Positions 52,077 through 61,081 of a stretch of 64,000 nucleotides of DNA are shown piece by piece. The first letter of the stretch is position 1; every line of letters starts with the position of its first letter. Under the pieces are notes generated by a model. That model was not told where the DNA came from. It did not search any database and worked only from the letters and a program-made list of their open reading frames with translations. The DNA comes from UBA8752 sp040261275 (GTDB lineage: Bacteria > Bacteroidota > Bacteroidia > Flavobacteriales_D > Sanyastnellaceae). The position numbers and the translations under genes are program-made. The stretch spans positions 49,871 to 113,870 of the forward strand of contig JBDQOI010000002.1 of NCBI GenBank assembly GCA_040261275.1, read 5' to 3'.

Positions 52077-52808
52077 TCACCAATGCATGGGTACCTCGAT
52101 CAACAGCAAACGACAGTCTTCGGTAGCGGTAATCTCGATCGATCCAGTGTCCCATAACCCCATGGCATCACGACGGCCCAGGTTTTGTCCTTCGATCCTG
52201 GCGGCTCCCTCCATGACCATGACATACACCCCTTGGTCGCCCCCGTGCAATGCATAGGATTCGACTTCTCCTGATTTCACATCCCCCATGTGGAACCAAG
52301 CGTTCTGATGGATTCGAACACCTTCTGCACCATCGGGTGAAACGAGGCACGTCAAACCGCCCTCTTGGTTCAGGCTGAACTGCTCCTGGTCATAACGCGG
52401 GGTCAAACCCTGCTCGTCGGGATAAATCCAAACCTGGAAGAAACGCACGGGGTCGGAGGCACTGTGATTGAACTCGCTGTGCCGGATGCCGGTTCCCGCC
52501 GACATGATCTGGACATCGCCGGTCCGAATGACCGAAGAATGGCCCATGCTGTCCTCATGCTCAAGTGCACCCGAAGTCGGAATGGAAACGATTTCCATAT
52601 TGTCATGGGGGTGGGTACCGAATCCGCCACCGCCCGCCACAGCATCGTCATTCAGAACCCTCAAGGCACCGAAATGCATCTTCTGGGGATTGTGCCACCC
52701 CGCGAAGCTGAAGCTGTGATAAGTGTCCAGCCAGCCATGGTCCGCGTGGCCGCGGTCATCGGCTCGGTGCAGCACGAATTGAATCTGGGAAGTAGTGGGT
52801 GCATCCAT
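52077..52808 (-). CDS. Pirin family protein (bicupin, YhhW-like)
   Basis: A 243-residue bicupin from the ATG at 52808. HRADDRGHADHGWLDTYHSFSFA and GFGTHPHDNMEIVSIP with GTGIRHSEFNHS carry the His/His/His/Glu metal site of pirins. Relatives include quercetin-2,3-dioxygenases, with other members acting as redox sensors. An in-frame start 29 codons earlier adds a hydrophobic stretch and is less likely because pirins are cytosolic. Physiological substrate unknown. Confidence 0.9.
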   Translation of the reverse strand: MDAPTTSQIQFVLHRADDRGHADHGWLDTYHSFSFAGWHNPQKMHFGALRVLNDDAVAGGGGFGTHPHDNMEIVSIPTSGALEHEDSMGHSSVIRTGDVQIMSAGTGIRHSEFNHSASDPVRFFQVWIYPDEQGLTPRYDQEQFSLNQEGGLTCLVSPDGAEGVRIHQNAWFHMGDVKSGEVESYALHGGDQGVYVMVMEGAARIEGQNLGRRDAMGLWDTGSIEITATEDCRLLLIEVPMHW

Positions 52809-52960
52809 GGAAGAAGAGAAAAGAGGACCAAACCCGCTTGCAGATATCCACAAGACCAGGCTATACGGCATCAGATAAAAGGTTGACATCATCACTCAAG
52901 AAATTAAGTCACACCGCCTTCGATAGGTTCAATCCCCCACCCATTCTGACCCTTAGGTGT

Positions 52961-53764
52961 TCAGAGGTCGATGGTAAAAGACTCACCTCCCACCGTCAAC
53001 GTGGCCAAACCATCACATGCTCCAGCGCCGTAGTCTAGCACGGCATCTTCTAGCACGGGACGATCGATCTCCACCACACCGGTTACGATTTCTCCGCATC
53101 CGCTATCATAGATCAGTTCTTCGAGAATCGTGCGGGTGCGCTCCAGGCCATCGCGGGTGGTTGCTCCCGACCCGGTCAGGCCAAAGACATTGGAAACAGC
53201 GGGGTCTTCCTCTCCCTGGATCCAGCGCCGAATGCCATTGAATACCCTGTTGATTGCGACGTCCTCGTGGGTCAAGGTGGTATTCAACGACCGGGCCCAG
53301 CGCGACTCGCCAGCATCGCCGGCTTCCAAACGCTCCAATTCCCTCATACCCTCTACGGCGATGGCCACTTCCTGCATGGGCCGGGTCACTGTGAAATCTT
53401 CGAAAGTGACCGTTCTCGTGCTGCCCACTTCCTCCCAAGGCGCCGACAGGGTAATGTGCATCCAACCGGCGCGTGTTCGCCCCATCGCATCCGTGCATCC
53501 ATCGCCAAAATCAAGTGTGATGAGGCGCGGGAACACATCGGGACCACTGTCTGTCACTTCCACACAGGCAGGCAGGCTGACCTCGTCCGAATCAGAACGA
53601 AAGACAATCTCATCCGCAAGGTCCTCTACCGCCGAATCCACGGAACGGGAAATCCACTCGGATTCAGACAGGGTATCATTCGAAGAAGAGCCTCTCTCTT
53701 TGCTGCAAGAGGCAAGGATGAACACGCCCAACAAGGCGCAAGTGGAAATGAGGGTGGTTTTCAT
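52961..53764 (-). CDS. Lipoprotein of unknown function
   Basis: A 267-residue protein with signal and lipobox LLGVFILASC. No family is recognised. The body is acidic and beta-rich, with Cys residues in LPACVEV, GDGCTDAMGR, YDSGCGEIV and GACDGLATL that may form disulfides. The pattern LITLDFGDGCTDAMGRTRAGWMHI recalls a conserved motif of Bacteroidota lipoproteins, but no function follows from it. It stands alone between pirin and msrA on the same strand. Confidence 0.65.
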   Translation of the reverse strand: MKTTLISTCALLGVFILASCSKERGSSSNDTLSESEWISRSVDSAVEDLADEIVFRSDSDEVSLPACVEVTDSGPDVFPRLITLDFGDGCTDAMGRTRAGWMHITLSAPWEEVGSTRTVTFEDFTVTRPMQEVAIAVEGMRELERLEAGDAGESRWARSLNTTLTHEDVAINRVFNGIRRWIQGEEDPAVSNVFGLTGSGATTRDGLERTRTILEELIYDSGCGEIVTGVVEIDRPVLEDAVLDYGAGACDGLATLTVGGESFTIDL

Positions 53765-53864
53765 GGGGACTTTTGTTTTTCATTCCGAAAACGCGGCGCA
53801 ACGAAGTGCGATTAATCCCGCCGGCGGGTTTAACTCCGATTGGCTGCTCGAGTCCCCCGAACAG

Positions 53865-54545
53865 TCAATGATTGGACTTGAGTTTGTCGGCGAAAAGCGC
53901 TTTGAACTTCTTCACCTTGGGGCCCACCACGGCCACACAATACCCTTGGTCAGCATTGCGGGCATAGTAATCTTGATGGTAATCCTCCGCCACATAAAAA
54001 GGAGCCGCCGGTTCTATGGTCGTCACAATGGGGTCGTCCCACAGTCCAGCTTCTTCGGCTGCCTCAAGTGAGGCTCGGGCCGCTTGCTCCTGTTCTGCAT
54101 TCTGCGGAAAAATAGCGGAACGATACTGGGTGCCGACATCCGCCCCTTGACGATTCAAAGTGGTGGGATCGTGGGTCCGCCAAAAAACCTCGAGCAACTC
54201 CGCATAGCTGACGATTTCAGGATCAAAGGTGATGCGAACCCCTTCTGCATGACCTGTTCGTCCCGTACAAACTTCCCGGTATCCCGGATTCTTGATGTGC
54301 CCCCCTGTGTATCCGCTTTCCACCTTGTCCACGCCCTGCATTTCTAAGTAAATCGCTTCTGTACACCAGAAACAACCACCTGCCAAAACGGCAAAGTCTC
54401 TGCCTTCAGGGGGGGTATTGGGCTCGGTCTGTGTCAGGGGCATGTTGTGGTCATTCGTTGGGGGCAATTCACAGCCGGATAGAACACCGGTGATCAGCGC
54501 CAGAGGAAAAATGAGAAGCGTACGAAGGATGAAATGTGATGTCAT
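53865..54545 (-). CDS. msrA: Peptide-methionine (S)-S-oxide reductase, lipoprotein form
   Basis: Repairs oxidised methionine in proteins. From the ATG at 54545 there are 226 residues: a signal with lipobox (LIFPLALITGVLSGC), then the MsrA domain beginning FAVLAGGCFWCTEAIYLEMQGV with the catalytic Cys in GCFWC. SGYTGGHIKNPGYREVCTGRTGHAEGVRI and YRSAIF complete the active site, and QDYYARN ends the domain. Lipid anchoring places it in the periplasm, protecting envelope proteins. A palindrome CCCGCCGGCGGG at 53817-53828 may be a weak terminator. Confidence 0.92.
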   Translation of the reverse strand: MTSHFILRTLLIFPLALITGVLSGCELPPTNDHNMPLTQTEPNTPPEGRDFAVLAGGCFWCTEAIYLEMQGVDKVESGYTGGHIKNPGYREVCTGRTGHAEGVRITFDPEIVSYAELLEVFWRTHDPTTLNRQGADVGTQYRSAIFPQNAEQEQAARASLEAAEEAGLWDDPIVTTIEPAAPFYVAEDYHQDYYARNADQGYCVAVVGPKVKKFKALFADKLKSNH

Positions 54546-54574
54546 GAGTGGATGGAGATATTCATCGTACCTCT

Positions 54575-56092
54575 TTACAAACTCCGCGCCGAACCGATGG
54601 TTCTCGTGTAGCTCCACCCCCAACTCCATCTTCGGTCAGGAGAAAGAAATCCCGTCATGTCGCCCGTCGCCAATCCCAGTTGTCCAGAATTGCGTTTCGG
54701 CGCCCAAATCACAGCCAATGGAACCCGCATGCCCCTCTCATTCTGCCAGCGAAATCCACCCATCACATGGATCCCCGACCAGTTGACCGTACCCCCCAAC
54801 CCCATCTCGGTGGGTTGGCGAAGAAGGGCCTGATTCAGCGGCGCTGCCAATTCTGCACCCACCGTCGCTCTGTTTCCAATGCGCATTCCGCCATTCAGTC
54901 GCATGCGCGTAGGCAATGAAACCACCCTTCTTTCCGGAGTGGCTGTGAGGAAGAGCGAAGTCGGGGCCAATCCTTGATTCAAAATATCGAACACGCCTCC
55001 TTCCAAATCGCTCCACCCGGAGACATCGGCAACGGGGTTGTCAAGGCTATAGGACTCCCCCTGCCAATCCATACTCCCCAATTCATTGACAGCAAGGGAC
55101 GCAAACCACAATCCTCCAATCTCTGCCCTGACCGCAAGATCGAGAGCCACCCCAAAGCCCGCCGGTCTCAGTAAGCTGCCCAGCGTTGCATTCTCCGTCA
55201 CGAGGTCCGTTCCAAATCCACGATTGAAAGCCGCAAAGGCTTCTCCCTTCTCCGCGTCGACTTCATAGTACCCTGTCCCTCGATAATACTTAGCCCCTAG
55301 ACCAAAAGCGAGACCCAATGCCCTTGTTTTCAGAATATTCAGTCCAAAACCAGCGCCATATGACCGCACGTGTTGAACCGCGAAGGCCCCGCCATTGAAG
55401 AGTTCATAAACCAAAGGTGCCCCGCCATTCCGGATGCCTTCCTGGGCCATGGCAAACTGCTCATCGGTGATCGAATCCACCGAAACTGTGCTGCCGTCAT
55501 TCAACAGCACCGCATCGTAAACGAAAGAGGCCGGACCCAGCATGGCAAAGTCAGCCAACGCGGCGCTCGGATCCAATGAAGCGGAATAGCGATCTTCAAT
55601 GGACCAAGCCCATCCTCCTTTTGAGCCGTGTCGGGACCACCCCACCCATCTCAGGTCAACCTGAACAGAAGTGGGTTGTTCCGCCAATTTCTCCGCAACA
55701 TCTCTGCGCTCGGATAGCGTCCAACGGGTTTCACTCCCCAACATATCCACCAAGCGTGTTCCGTCCAAAAGGGGAGTTTGGATGGTCACTCCCCCTTCAA
55801 ACCCACTTAAGAAACGCAGGCGTTCGGATTTCCTCATGGCACGTCGCCCCCTTCTGTCGAGCGAGTCCAATCCCTCGCGGTTGCGCCAAATTCGGTCACT
55901 GTAGGGACGCTCCGTAGCCAAAAGGCTGGGATTGATCCCGATCGCATGGTGCCCCACGGCTGTGATACCAGGAATGGGACTACCCAACAGGTCCACGCCT
56001 GCTTGGGCACTGGAAGAATGCGGAGATAGAGCCGCAAGCAGAAGGAGGAGGACCGGGAAGGACTTTCTTCTCGGACACGGAAAGGAGTTCAT
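54575..56092 (-). CDS. DUF5723-like outer-membrane beta-barrel protein
   Basis: A 505-residue exported protein, signal peptide FPVLLLLLAALSPHSSSAQ. The N-terminal ITAVGHHAIGINPSLLA resembles the start of DUF5723 and FadL-like Bacteroidota barrels. The rest is made of alternating hydrophobic strands ending in aromatic residues (GLAFGLGAKYYRGTGYYEV, IGGLWFASLAVNELG, VMGGFRWQNERG, WSWGWSYTRTIG). It probably sits in the outer membrane. Ligand unknown. Starts four bases downstream of the ilvE stop. Confidence 0.7.
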   Translation of the reverse strand: MNSFPCPRRKSFPVLLLLLAALSPHSSSAQAGVDLLGSPIPGITAVGHHAIGINPSLLATERPYSDRIWRNREGLDSLDRRGRRAMRKSERLRFLSGFEGGVTIQTPLLDGTRLVDMLGSETRWTLSERRDVAEKLAEQPTSVQVDLRWVGWSRHGSKGGWAWSIEDRYSASLDPSAALADFAMLGPASFVYDAVLLNDGSTVSVDSITDEQFAMAQEGIRNGGAPLVYELFNGGAFAVQHVRSYGAGFGLNILKTRALGLAFGLGAKYYRGTGYYEVDAEKGEAFAAFNRGFGTDLVTENATLGSLLRPAGFGVALDLAVRAEIGGLWFASLAVNELGSMDWQGESYSLDNPVADVSGWSDLEGGVFDILNQGLAPTSLFLTATPERRVVSLPTRMRLNGGMRIGNRATVGAELAAPLNQALLRQPTEMGLGGTVNWSGIHVMGGFRWQNERGMRVPLAVIWAPKRNSGQLGLATGDMTGFLSPDRRWSWGWSYTRTIGSARSL

Positions 56093-56096
56093 GACC

Positions 56097-57161
56097 TCAA
56101 ATTACCACACGCCAACCAAAGGGGTCCTCCCCCTTTCCACGGCGCAGGTCGTCCAATGTCTTCGCCAACATGGGCATGACACTCCACGTGTCGACCGGTG
56201 GCAACTCCACGTCCTCTCCACTGAAACCAATGGCCTCAATGGCGGTCATGGTCGCTGCAGTGCCCACCCCGAAAGCTTCTTTCAATGCACCACTTTCGGC
56301 GGCTGCCTTCAATTCGGAAACCGCAATCTTTCTCTCCTCAATTTCCAGCCCTTTACTCGCCGCAATCTTGAGAACGGAATCGCGTGTCACACCCGCCAAA
56401 ACGGTATCCCCGAGGGATGGCGAGACCAGCTTGCCATTCAAAACGAACATCACGTTCATGGTACCGCTCTCCTCGATGTATTTGTGCTCGACGGCATCCG
56501 TCCATAGAATCTGGTCGTACCCCTCTTCCTTGGCCATGGCCGCGGGCTTCAAAGACGCTGCATAATTGCCTGCTGCCTTCGCATAGCCCGTACCTCCCGG
56601 ACTGGCCCTGGTGAAGAAGGTCTCCACTTTGACCCTTACGTTGCCTTTGTAGTATGCGCCCACCGGACAGGTGATGATCATGAATCGATATTTCGCACTG
56701 GGCCGCACACCCACATGGGCCTCCGTAGCGATCATGAACGGACGGATGTAGAGACAGCTGTCCTTACCATCGGGAACCCAATTCACATCGGTTCGGATCA
56801 GCTCCTTCAGCGCTTGAAGGAACAAACCTTCATCTATCTCGGGCATACACATCCGCTCCGCGCTCTTGTTGAGTCTTCTGATGTTCTCAACGGGCCTGAA
56901 CAGGGAAACGCTGCCATCGGGCTGCTTGAAAGCCTTCATCCCCTCGAAAATGGCCTGCCCATAGTGCAAGACCATGGCTGCAGGACTGAACGACATTTCT
57001 CCAAAAGGTTCAATGGCCCCCATTTGCCACTTCCCCTCTTGAAAATCCATCCGAAACTGGTGGTCTGAGAATACACTCCCGAAAACAGGATTCGCCAGAT
57101 CTACTCGGCTCAATCGTGAGACCGGTGAAAGGTGGATATCAAAAAGGGTCGTCGTCATCAT
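56097..57161 (-). CDS. ilvE: Branched-chain amino acid aminotransferase
   Basis: Last step in valine, leucine and isoleucine synthesis (or first in their breakdown). The 354-residue class IV PLP enzyme shows MVLHYGQAIFEGMKAFK, RMCMPEI, YIRPFMIATEAHVGVRPS, the PLP Lys in TGYAKAAGNYAAS, EESGTMNVMFVL and AFGVGTAATMTAIEAI. A candidate promoter with an exact -7 box lies 36 bases upstream of the start. Confidence 0.95.
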   Translation of the reverse strand: MMTTTLFDIHLSPVSRLSRVDLANPVFGSVFSDHQFRMDFQEGKWQMGAIEPFGEMSFSPAAMVLHYGQAIFEGMKAFKQPDGSVSLFRPVENIRRLNKSAERMCMPEIDEGLFLQALKELIRTDVNWVPDGKDSCLYIRPFMIATEAHVGVRPSAKYRFMIITCPVGAYYKGNVRVKVETFFTRASPGGTGYAKAAGNYAASLKPAAMAKEEGYDQILWTDAVEHKYIEESGTMNVMFVLNGKLVSPSLGDTVLAGVTRDSVLKIAASKGLEIEERKIAVSELKAAAESGALKEAFGVGTAATMTAIEAIGFSGEDVELPPVDTWSVMPMLAKTLDDLRRGKGEDPFGWRVVI

Positions 57162-57196
57162 GGGCCTATCATTAAGGTCGCGCTTCTAACACACTG

Positions 57197-57225
57197 CAAA
57201 AGTACGCCTCATAAAAAGGAAACAA
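57197..57225 (-). promoter_or_regulatory. Candidate promoter of ilvE
   Basis: On the minus strand TTG (57225-57223), 18 bases, then TACTTTTG (57204-57197), an exact TAnnTTTG. Confidence 0.55.
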
Positions 57226-57236
57226 CTCCCTGAAAA

Positions 57237-57911
57237 TCAGACGGCCTGACCAAATAAAAATCGGTTTGGACTCACCAATCCCGCCTGAACAGCATACATG
57301 ACAACGGCAGCTGTGTTGTTCACTCCCAGCTTGTTCAGGATGTTACGTCGGTGGGTAATCACCGTGTGAGGACTGACGAACAGCCGCTCCGATATCTGCG
57401 GATTGGTAAAGCCCTCCGCAATGAGCTGAATGACCTCCAACTCGCGCTTGCTCAAGCTTACGCCTGCACACCCCGGATCCACCACATGCAGCGACTCCAG
57501 GTCAATCCCCTCCTTTCTGATCGCATCCAGAATCTGACCGCAGTAGAACTTTCTGCCCCGGTGTGTTTCACGCACGGCATCCACAATTTCCAGCAATGCG
57601 CAATCCTTCTTCACGTAACCGTCCACCCCTGCGCGCAGAGCATTGACCAAAACCATTCCCGACTGGGCGTCCGTCAGGGCCAAAATGCGCGTGCGGGATG
57701 AAGCCTTCAACTTCACGATGGTGTCAACAGAAAATCCCGGAGCCAAAAAGTCCAACACGACGACATCCGGATTGAAGTCCTTCGTCCACGCCAGCAATTC
57801 CTGCTCATTTCGAGCGTGCCCTACAATTTCATCCAGTCCATGCGAGCGCAGGGTGGCATGCAATCCACACGCGACCAGTTCGTGGCTATCTGCTATGAGA
57901 ATACGGGGCAT
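57237..57911 (-). CDS. Orphan NarL/FixJ-type response regulator
   Basis: A 224-residue transcription factor. Residues 1-120 are a receiver domain: PRILIADSHELVACGLHATL, the phospho-acceptor Asp in VVVLDFLAPG, ILALTDAQ and GYVKKDC with the conserved Thr and Lys. The usual acidic pair near the N-terminus is reduced to a single Asp (ADSHE). Residues 155-215 are a LuxR-type helix-turn-helix, LSKRELEVIQLIAEGFTNPQISERLFVSPHTV. No histidine kinase is adjacent. A TAATTTTG -7 box lies at 57946-57939 on this strand. Confidence 0.88.
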   Translation of the reverse strand: MPRILIADSHELVACGLHATLRSHGLDEIVGHARNEQELLAWTKDFNPDVVVLDFLAPGFSVDTIVKLKASSRTRILALTDAQSGMVLVNALRAGVDGYVKKDCALLEIVDAVRETHRGRKFYCGQILDAIRKEGIDLESLHVVDPGCAGVSLSKRELEVIQLIAEGFTNPQISERLFVSPHTVITHRRNILNKLGVNNTAAVVMYAVQAGLVSPNRFLFGQAV

Positions 57912-57938
57912 GACCTTATTCAGACTGAATCCAGATAA

Positions 57939-57946
57939 CAAAATTA
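57939..57946 (-). promoter_or_regulatory. -7 box of the response regulator gene
   Basis: TAATTTTG on the minus strand, an exact TAnnTTTG 27 bases from the start codon. No -33 TTG is seen. Confidence 0.4.
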
Positions 57947-58000
57947 CACCCAAAGGTTGGAACCGACCTCCACATCATCTCGCCGTTCGGTTCCCTCTTC

Positions 58001-58924
58001 TCAACATCGGTATTTCACCTCTGTCACGAGTCCATCCTTTGCGGCATCGGTTTCCGGAAAAATGGACCTCGCCTCTTCCAGGTGGTCCTCCGCGCTGGAA
58101 TACCGGGCGGATATGTGCCCGATGAGCAATCGCCCTACACCCGCCTCTTTGGCGAGCCGAGCAGCTTGCACCGCCGTGCTGTGATAGGTCTTCTCCGCCC
58201 GATCTTTCATGGCCTGCAAGAAGGTGGCTTCGTGATACAGCAAGTCCACACCCTTTACGAATTCTGCAACCTGAGCCCAATAACGGGTGTCTGCTGCAAA
58301 AGCATAACTGCGCGCAACGGGCGGACGGTGACAGGCTTCAGAGAACAAAATCCTGCTCCCGTCTTTCCTCACTACGTCTTGCCCTTTTTTCAGCTGGAGA
58401 ATTTCAGTCGGAATCAAATTCAAACGCGCCACAGCCTCCCTCTTCACACCCGGTTCCTTCTCCTTTTCCCGAATGAGGAAGCCCGTAGTCGGAATGCGAT
58501 GACGTACCGGAAAGCTCTCCAAGACGAGGCTGGCATCCTCAAAAAGCACCTCAGGCTCCGCCGTTGACGTGGGGTGAAAGTGAATGCGGTATCCGCGAAC
58601 GGTTTCGCCCGCCGCCTCCTGATCAGCCAACAACTGCTTCAATGCCGGCGGCCCGTAAAGGTTCAAACTCCGAGTACGCCCGAGCAGATTAAATGTGGAA
58701 AGAAGACCAAACAGACCGAAATAATGGTCCCCGTGAAGGTGGCTTATGGCAATGTGGTCGATCCGCATCATTCGGATGCGCCCATTCCTCAATGCGATCT
58801 GAGTCCCCTCCCCACAGTCGAAGAGAAACTGCTTTTCATGGACATTCACCACTTGGGCCGTGGGATTCCTCCCGGGCAGCGGCAAAGCCGCACCGCAGCC
58901 TATGATGTGAACTTCGAAGCGCAA
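58001..58924 (-). CDS. rnz: Ribonuclease Z
   Basis: Endonuclease that removes the 3' trailer of tRNA precursors, a metallo-beta-lactamase-fold enzyme. The 307 residues show GCGAALPLPGRNPTAQ, FLFDCGEGTQIAL, the zinc motif ISHLHGDHYFGLFGLL, CHRPPVARSYAFAADTRY, LYHEATF and a final GHISARYSS. The start is a TTG at 58924 because no in-frame ATG is near. It follows the T9SS gene by 18 bases and may be the last gene of the pyrR run. Confidence 0.95.
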   Translation of the reverse strand: MRFEVHIIGCGAALPLPGRNPTAQVVNVHEKQFLFDCGEGTQIALRNGRIRMMRIDHIAISHLHGDHYFGLFGLLSTFNLLGRTRSLNLYGPPALKQLLADQEAAGETVRGYRIHFHPTSTAEPEVLFEDASLVLESFPVRHRIPTTGFLIREKEKEPGVKREAVARLNLIPTEILQLKKGQDVVRKDGSRILFSEACHRPPVARSYAFAADTRYWAQVAEFVKGVDLLYHEATFLQAMKDRAEKTYHSTAVQAARLAKEAGVGRLLIGHISARYSSAEDHLEEARSIFPETDAAKDGLVTEVKYRC

Positions 58925-58942
58925 TCGCTCAGGACACGCAGG

Positions 58943-59734
58943 TCAATGCGTGACCGCAACGCGCAAAACCTCGCGACGTTCGCGCGCCTTCAACTCCAAG
59001 TAGTACAAGCCCTCTGTCAGACCTTCTGACCCAACCTGCTCACGCGCAGAATTGACATTCCATTGGCGCACGACCTGGCCATCGGAAGACCACAAAGTGG
59101 CCTGGCACCCTGCCGCACCGTCGATGGTGAATTGACCCTGACTGGGATTCGGGAATATGCTGGCTGCTTCGCGTTGGCGGGTTTCCACCGCATTCGTTTC
59201 TCCAAGAATGGGGAAAGGAAATCCTGAAAAACTGAAGGGAGTGGCCAATGGAAATCCAAACACGGTGGCCCAGACTTCTACTTCCAGACTCAACATGAAG
59301 TCACCGGCTATGGTCGGCGTACCTGAAAACGCTGCGCAATACTGACCTCCACCCAGAAAGGTGCACGGGTCTGTACAGTCGCCATTGTTGTTGCAGGCGT
59401 ATTCCATTCCGGCATCAATGAATTGAAGGGTATCTCCATTCAGGGTATCCACCAGGAGAACAGCGGAAATCACCACGGAATCAATGGGTGCATCCAAAGG
59501 CGTCTCCGGAACCACCTCAGAAGCGAAGGATGGAACCAAAAGGTGAACATCATCAGCATAAGCCACGCCAATTTCAGCCCCTTCAAAAAAGGTCTCCACC
59601 CCATCAGGAGCCAATCCCCAAGGCTCCTCACCGAAATCCACTTCCATGGGATCGCATTGGGCTCCAACGGACAGGACACCGAAAGCCATAAGGGCAAGCA
59701 GCTGCGCTTGCCTCCAAACCGAATAATTCAACAT
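58943..59734 (-). CDS. Secreted protein with T9SS sorting domain
   Basis: A 263-residue exported protein from the ATG at 59734, signal peptide QAQLLALMAFGVLSVGAQ. Residues about 20-180 are beta-rich with a Cys cluster (YACNNNGDCTDPCTFLGGGQYC), no family recognised. The C-terminal 80 residues are a type A T9SS sorting domain: IFPNPSQGQFTID, LWSSDGQVVRQW, TEGLYYLELKA. It sits between the STAS gene and rnz on one strand. Confidence 0.75.
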   Translation of the reverse strand: MLNYSVWRQAQLLALMAFGVLSVGAQCDPMEVDFGEEPWGLAPDGVETFFEGAEIGVAYADDVHLLVPSFASEVVPETPLDAPIDSVVISAVLLVDTLNGDTLQFIDAGMEYACNNNGDCTDPCTFLGGGQYCAAFSGTPTIAGDFMLSLEVEVWATVFGFPLATPFSFSGFPFPILGETNAVETRQREAASIFPNPSQGQFTIDGAAGCQATLWSSDGQVVRQWNVNSAREQVGSEGLTEGLYYLELKARERREVLRVAVTH

Positions 59735-59744
59735 GATGGGGAGA

Positions 59745-60107
59745 TTAAAGATCGCGTTCCACTTCTTCCATGAACACATATTCGACGGCCTCCTTGGCCG
59801 TCGGCACAATTTTCAGCACATTATCCAACTGGCTGATTGACACCAACTTGGCAACTGTAGGCTGCAAACCGCACAAAACAAAGGATCCTTGTGCATCCCG
59901 ACATCCACGGTGTCCGATCAGAACAGCACTCAAACCGCTGGAATCGATATATCGGGTTTCCGCCAAGTCGAGTACGATGTTGCGGTGGCCTTCTTTGTTG
60001 GCCAGGACCAGTTCTCCTTTCAGCTCGGGAGCACACAGTGCATCCAGCTTCTCCACCTTGGAGGTCACGACAACCACCTTCTCCTGCTTTTCGACTTCAA
60101 ATTTCAT
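59745..60107 (-). CDS. STAS-domain anti-sigma factor antagonist-like protein
   Basis: A 120-residue single-domain protein from the ATG at 60107. The conserved phosphorylatable Ser is in TRYIDSSGLSAVLIGHRGCRDA, preceded by RNIVLDLAE; these are standard STAS features. Such proteins usually bind a kinase or anti-sigma partner, but no partner gene is nearby. Spacing of 29 bases to pyrB and 10 bases to the T9SS gene suggests one transcript. Confidence 0.85.
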   Translation of the reverse strand: MKFEVEKQEKVVVVTSKVEKLDALCAPELKGELVLANKEGHRNIVLDLAETRYIDSSGLSAVLIGHRGCRDAQGSFVLCGLQPTVAKLVSISQLDNVLKIVPTAKEAVEYVFMEEVERDL

Positions 60108-60136
60108 GTCACGAATCAGTATCCTTCGAAAATAGG

Positions 60137-61081
60137 TCAATCCTCTGACCCGCCCAATCGTCCGGCGAGAAGGTACAACACGGCCATGCGCACTGCGACA
60201 CCATTTTCGACTTGGTCGAGGATGATGGCGTCGTCCCGATCCGCGAGTTCCGAAGAAATTTCCACGCCCCGGTTCATCGGTCCTGGATGCAACACCAAAG
60301 GGCTGACCCCCAGTCGATTGAGCCGCTCTACGGTCAGGCCATATTGAGCGTGGTACTCTTCCAGGCTGGGGAAAAAAGGCACTTCCGCTTCCTGCCTTTC
60401 CAATTGAATGCGCAAAACATTGGCCACATCACACCACATCAGTGCCTCATCCATATCGTACTCCACCTTCACACCCAGTGAGGAAAAGTGCTTGGGAATC
60501 AGAGGAAGTGGTCCACAGACCATGACCTCAGCCCCCAGCAATTGCAAGCATCGCACGTTGGACAAGGCTACGCGGCTGTGGCGGATGTCTCCAAAAATGC
60601 ACACCTTCTTTCCTTGCAGGCTTCCCAGCTCTTCTGTCAAGGTAAAGCTGTCGAGCAAGGCCTGTGTCGGATGCTCATGGGTACCGTCTCCCGCATTGAT
60701 GATCGGGACATCGATTTTCTGGGACAGGTAATGGGCTGCTCCGGCGTGGGGATGTCTCATGACCACCATGTCCACCTTCATTGCCAAGATGTTCCGTACC
60801 GTGTCCGCCAAGGTCTCTCCTTTATTCACACTCGACAGAGCGGCTGAAAAATTGACCACATCCGCACTCAGGCGCTTTTCAGCCAATTCGAAACTGAGTC
60901 TTGTACGGGTGCTGTTCTCGAAGAAAAGGTTGGCTACCGTGAGGTCCCGCAGACTGGGCACCTTTCGAATGGGCCGGTTGATGACATCCTTAAATTCCCG
61001 AGCGGTGGCGAAAATGGTCTCCACATCGGACCGGCTCAATCCCCGAATGCCCAAAAGGTGTCTATGGTTGAATTCAGCCAT
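60137..61081 (-). CDS. pyrB: Aspartate carbamoyltransferase catalytic subunit
   Basis: First committed step of pyrimidine synthesis: carbamoyl phosphate plus aspartate. From the ATG at 61081 there are 314 residues: FFENSTRTRLSFELAEKRL is the carbamoyl-phosphate site, HPHAGAAHYL, INAGDGTHEHPTQALLD and LHPGPMNRGVEI the others. Its start overlaps the pyrR stop by eight bases. No regulatory subunit (pyrI) is present. Confidence 0.95.
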   Translation of the reverse strand: MAEFNHRHLLGIRGLSRSDVETIFATAREFKDVINRPIRKVPSLRDLTVANLFFENSTRTRLSFELAEKRLSADVVNFSAALSSVNKGETLADTVRNILAMKVDMVVMRHPHAGAAHYLSQKIDVPIINAGDGTHEHPTQALLDSFTLTEELGSLQGKKVCIFGDIRHSRVALSNVRCLQLLGAEVMVCGPLPLIPKHFSSLGVKVEYDMDEALMWCDVANVLRIQLERQEAEVPFFPSLEEYHAQYGLTVERLNRLGVSPLVLHPGPMNRGVEISSELADRDDAIILDQVENGVAVRMAVLYLLAGRLGGSED

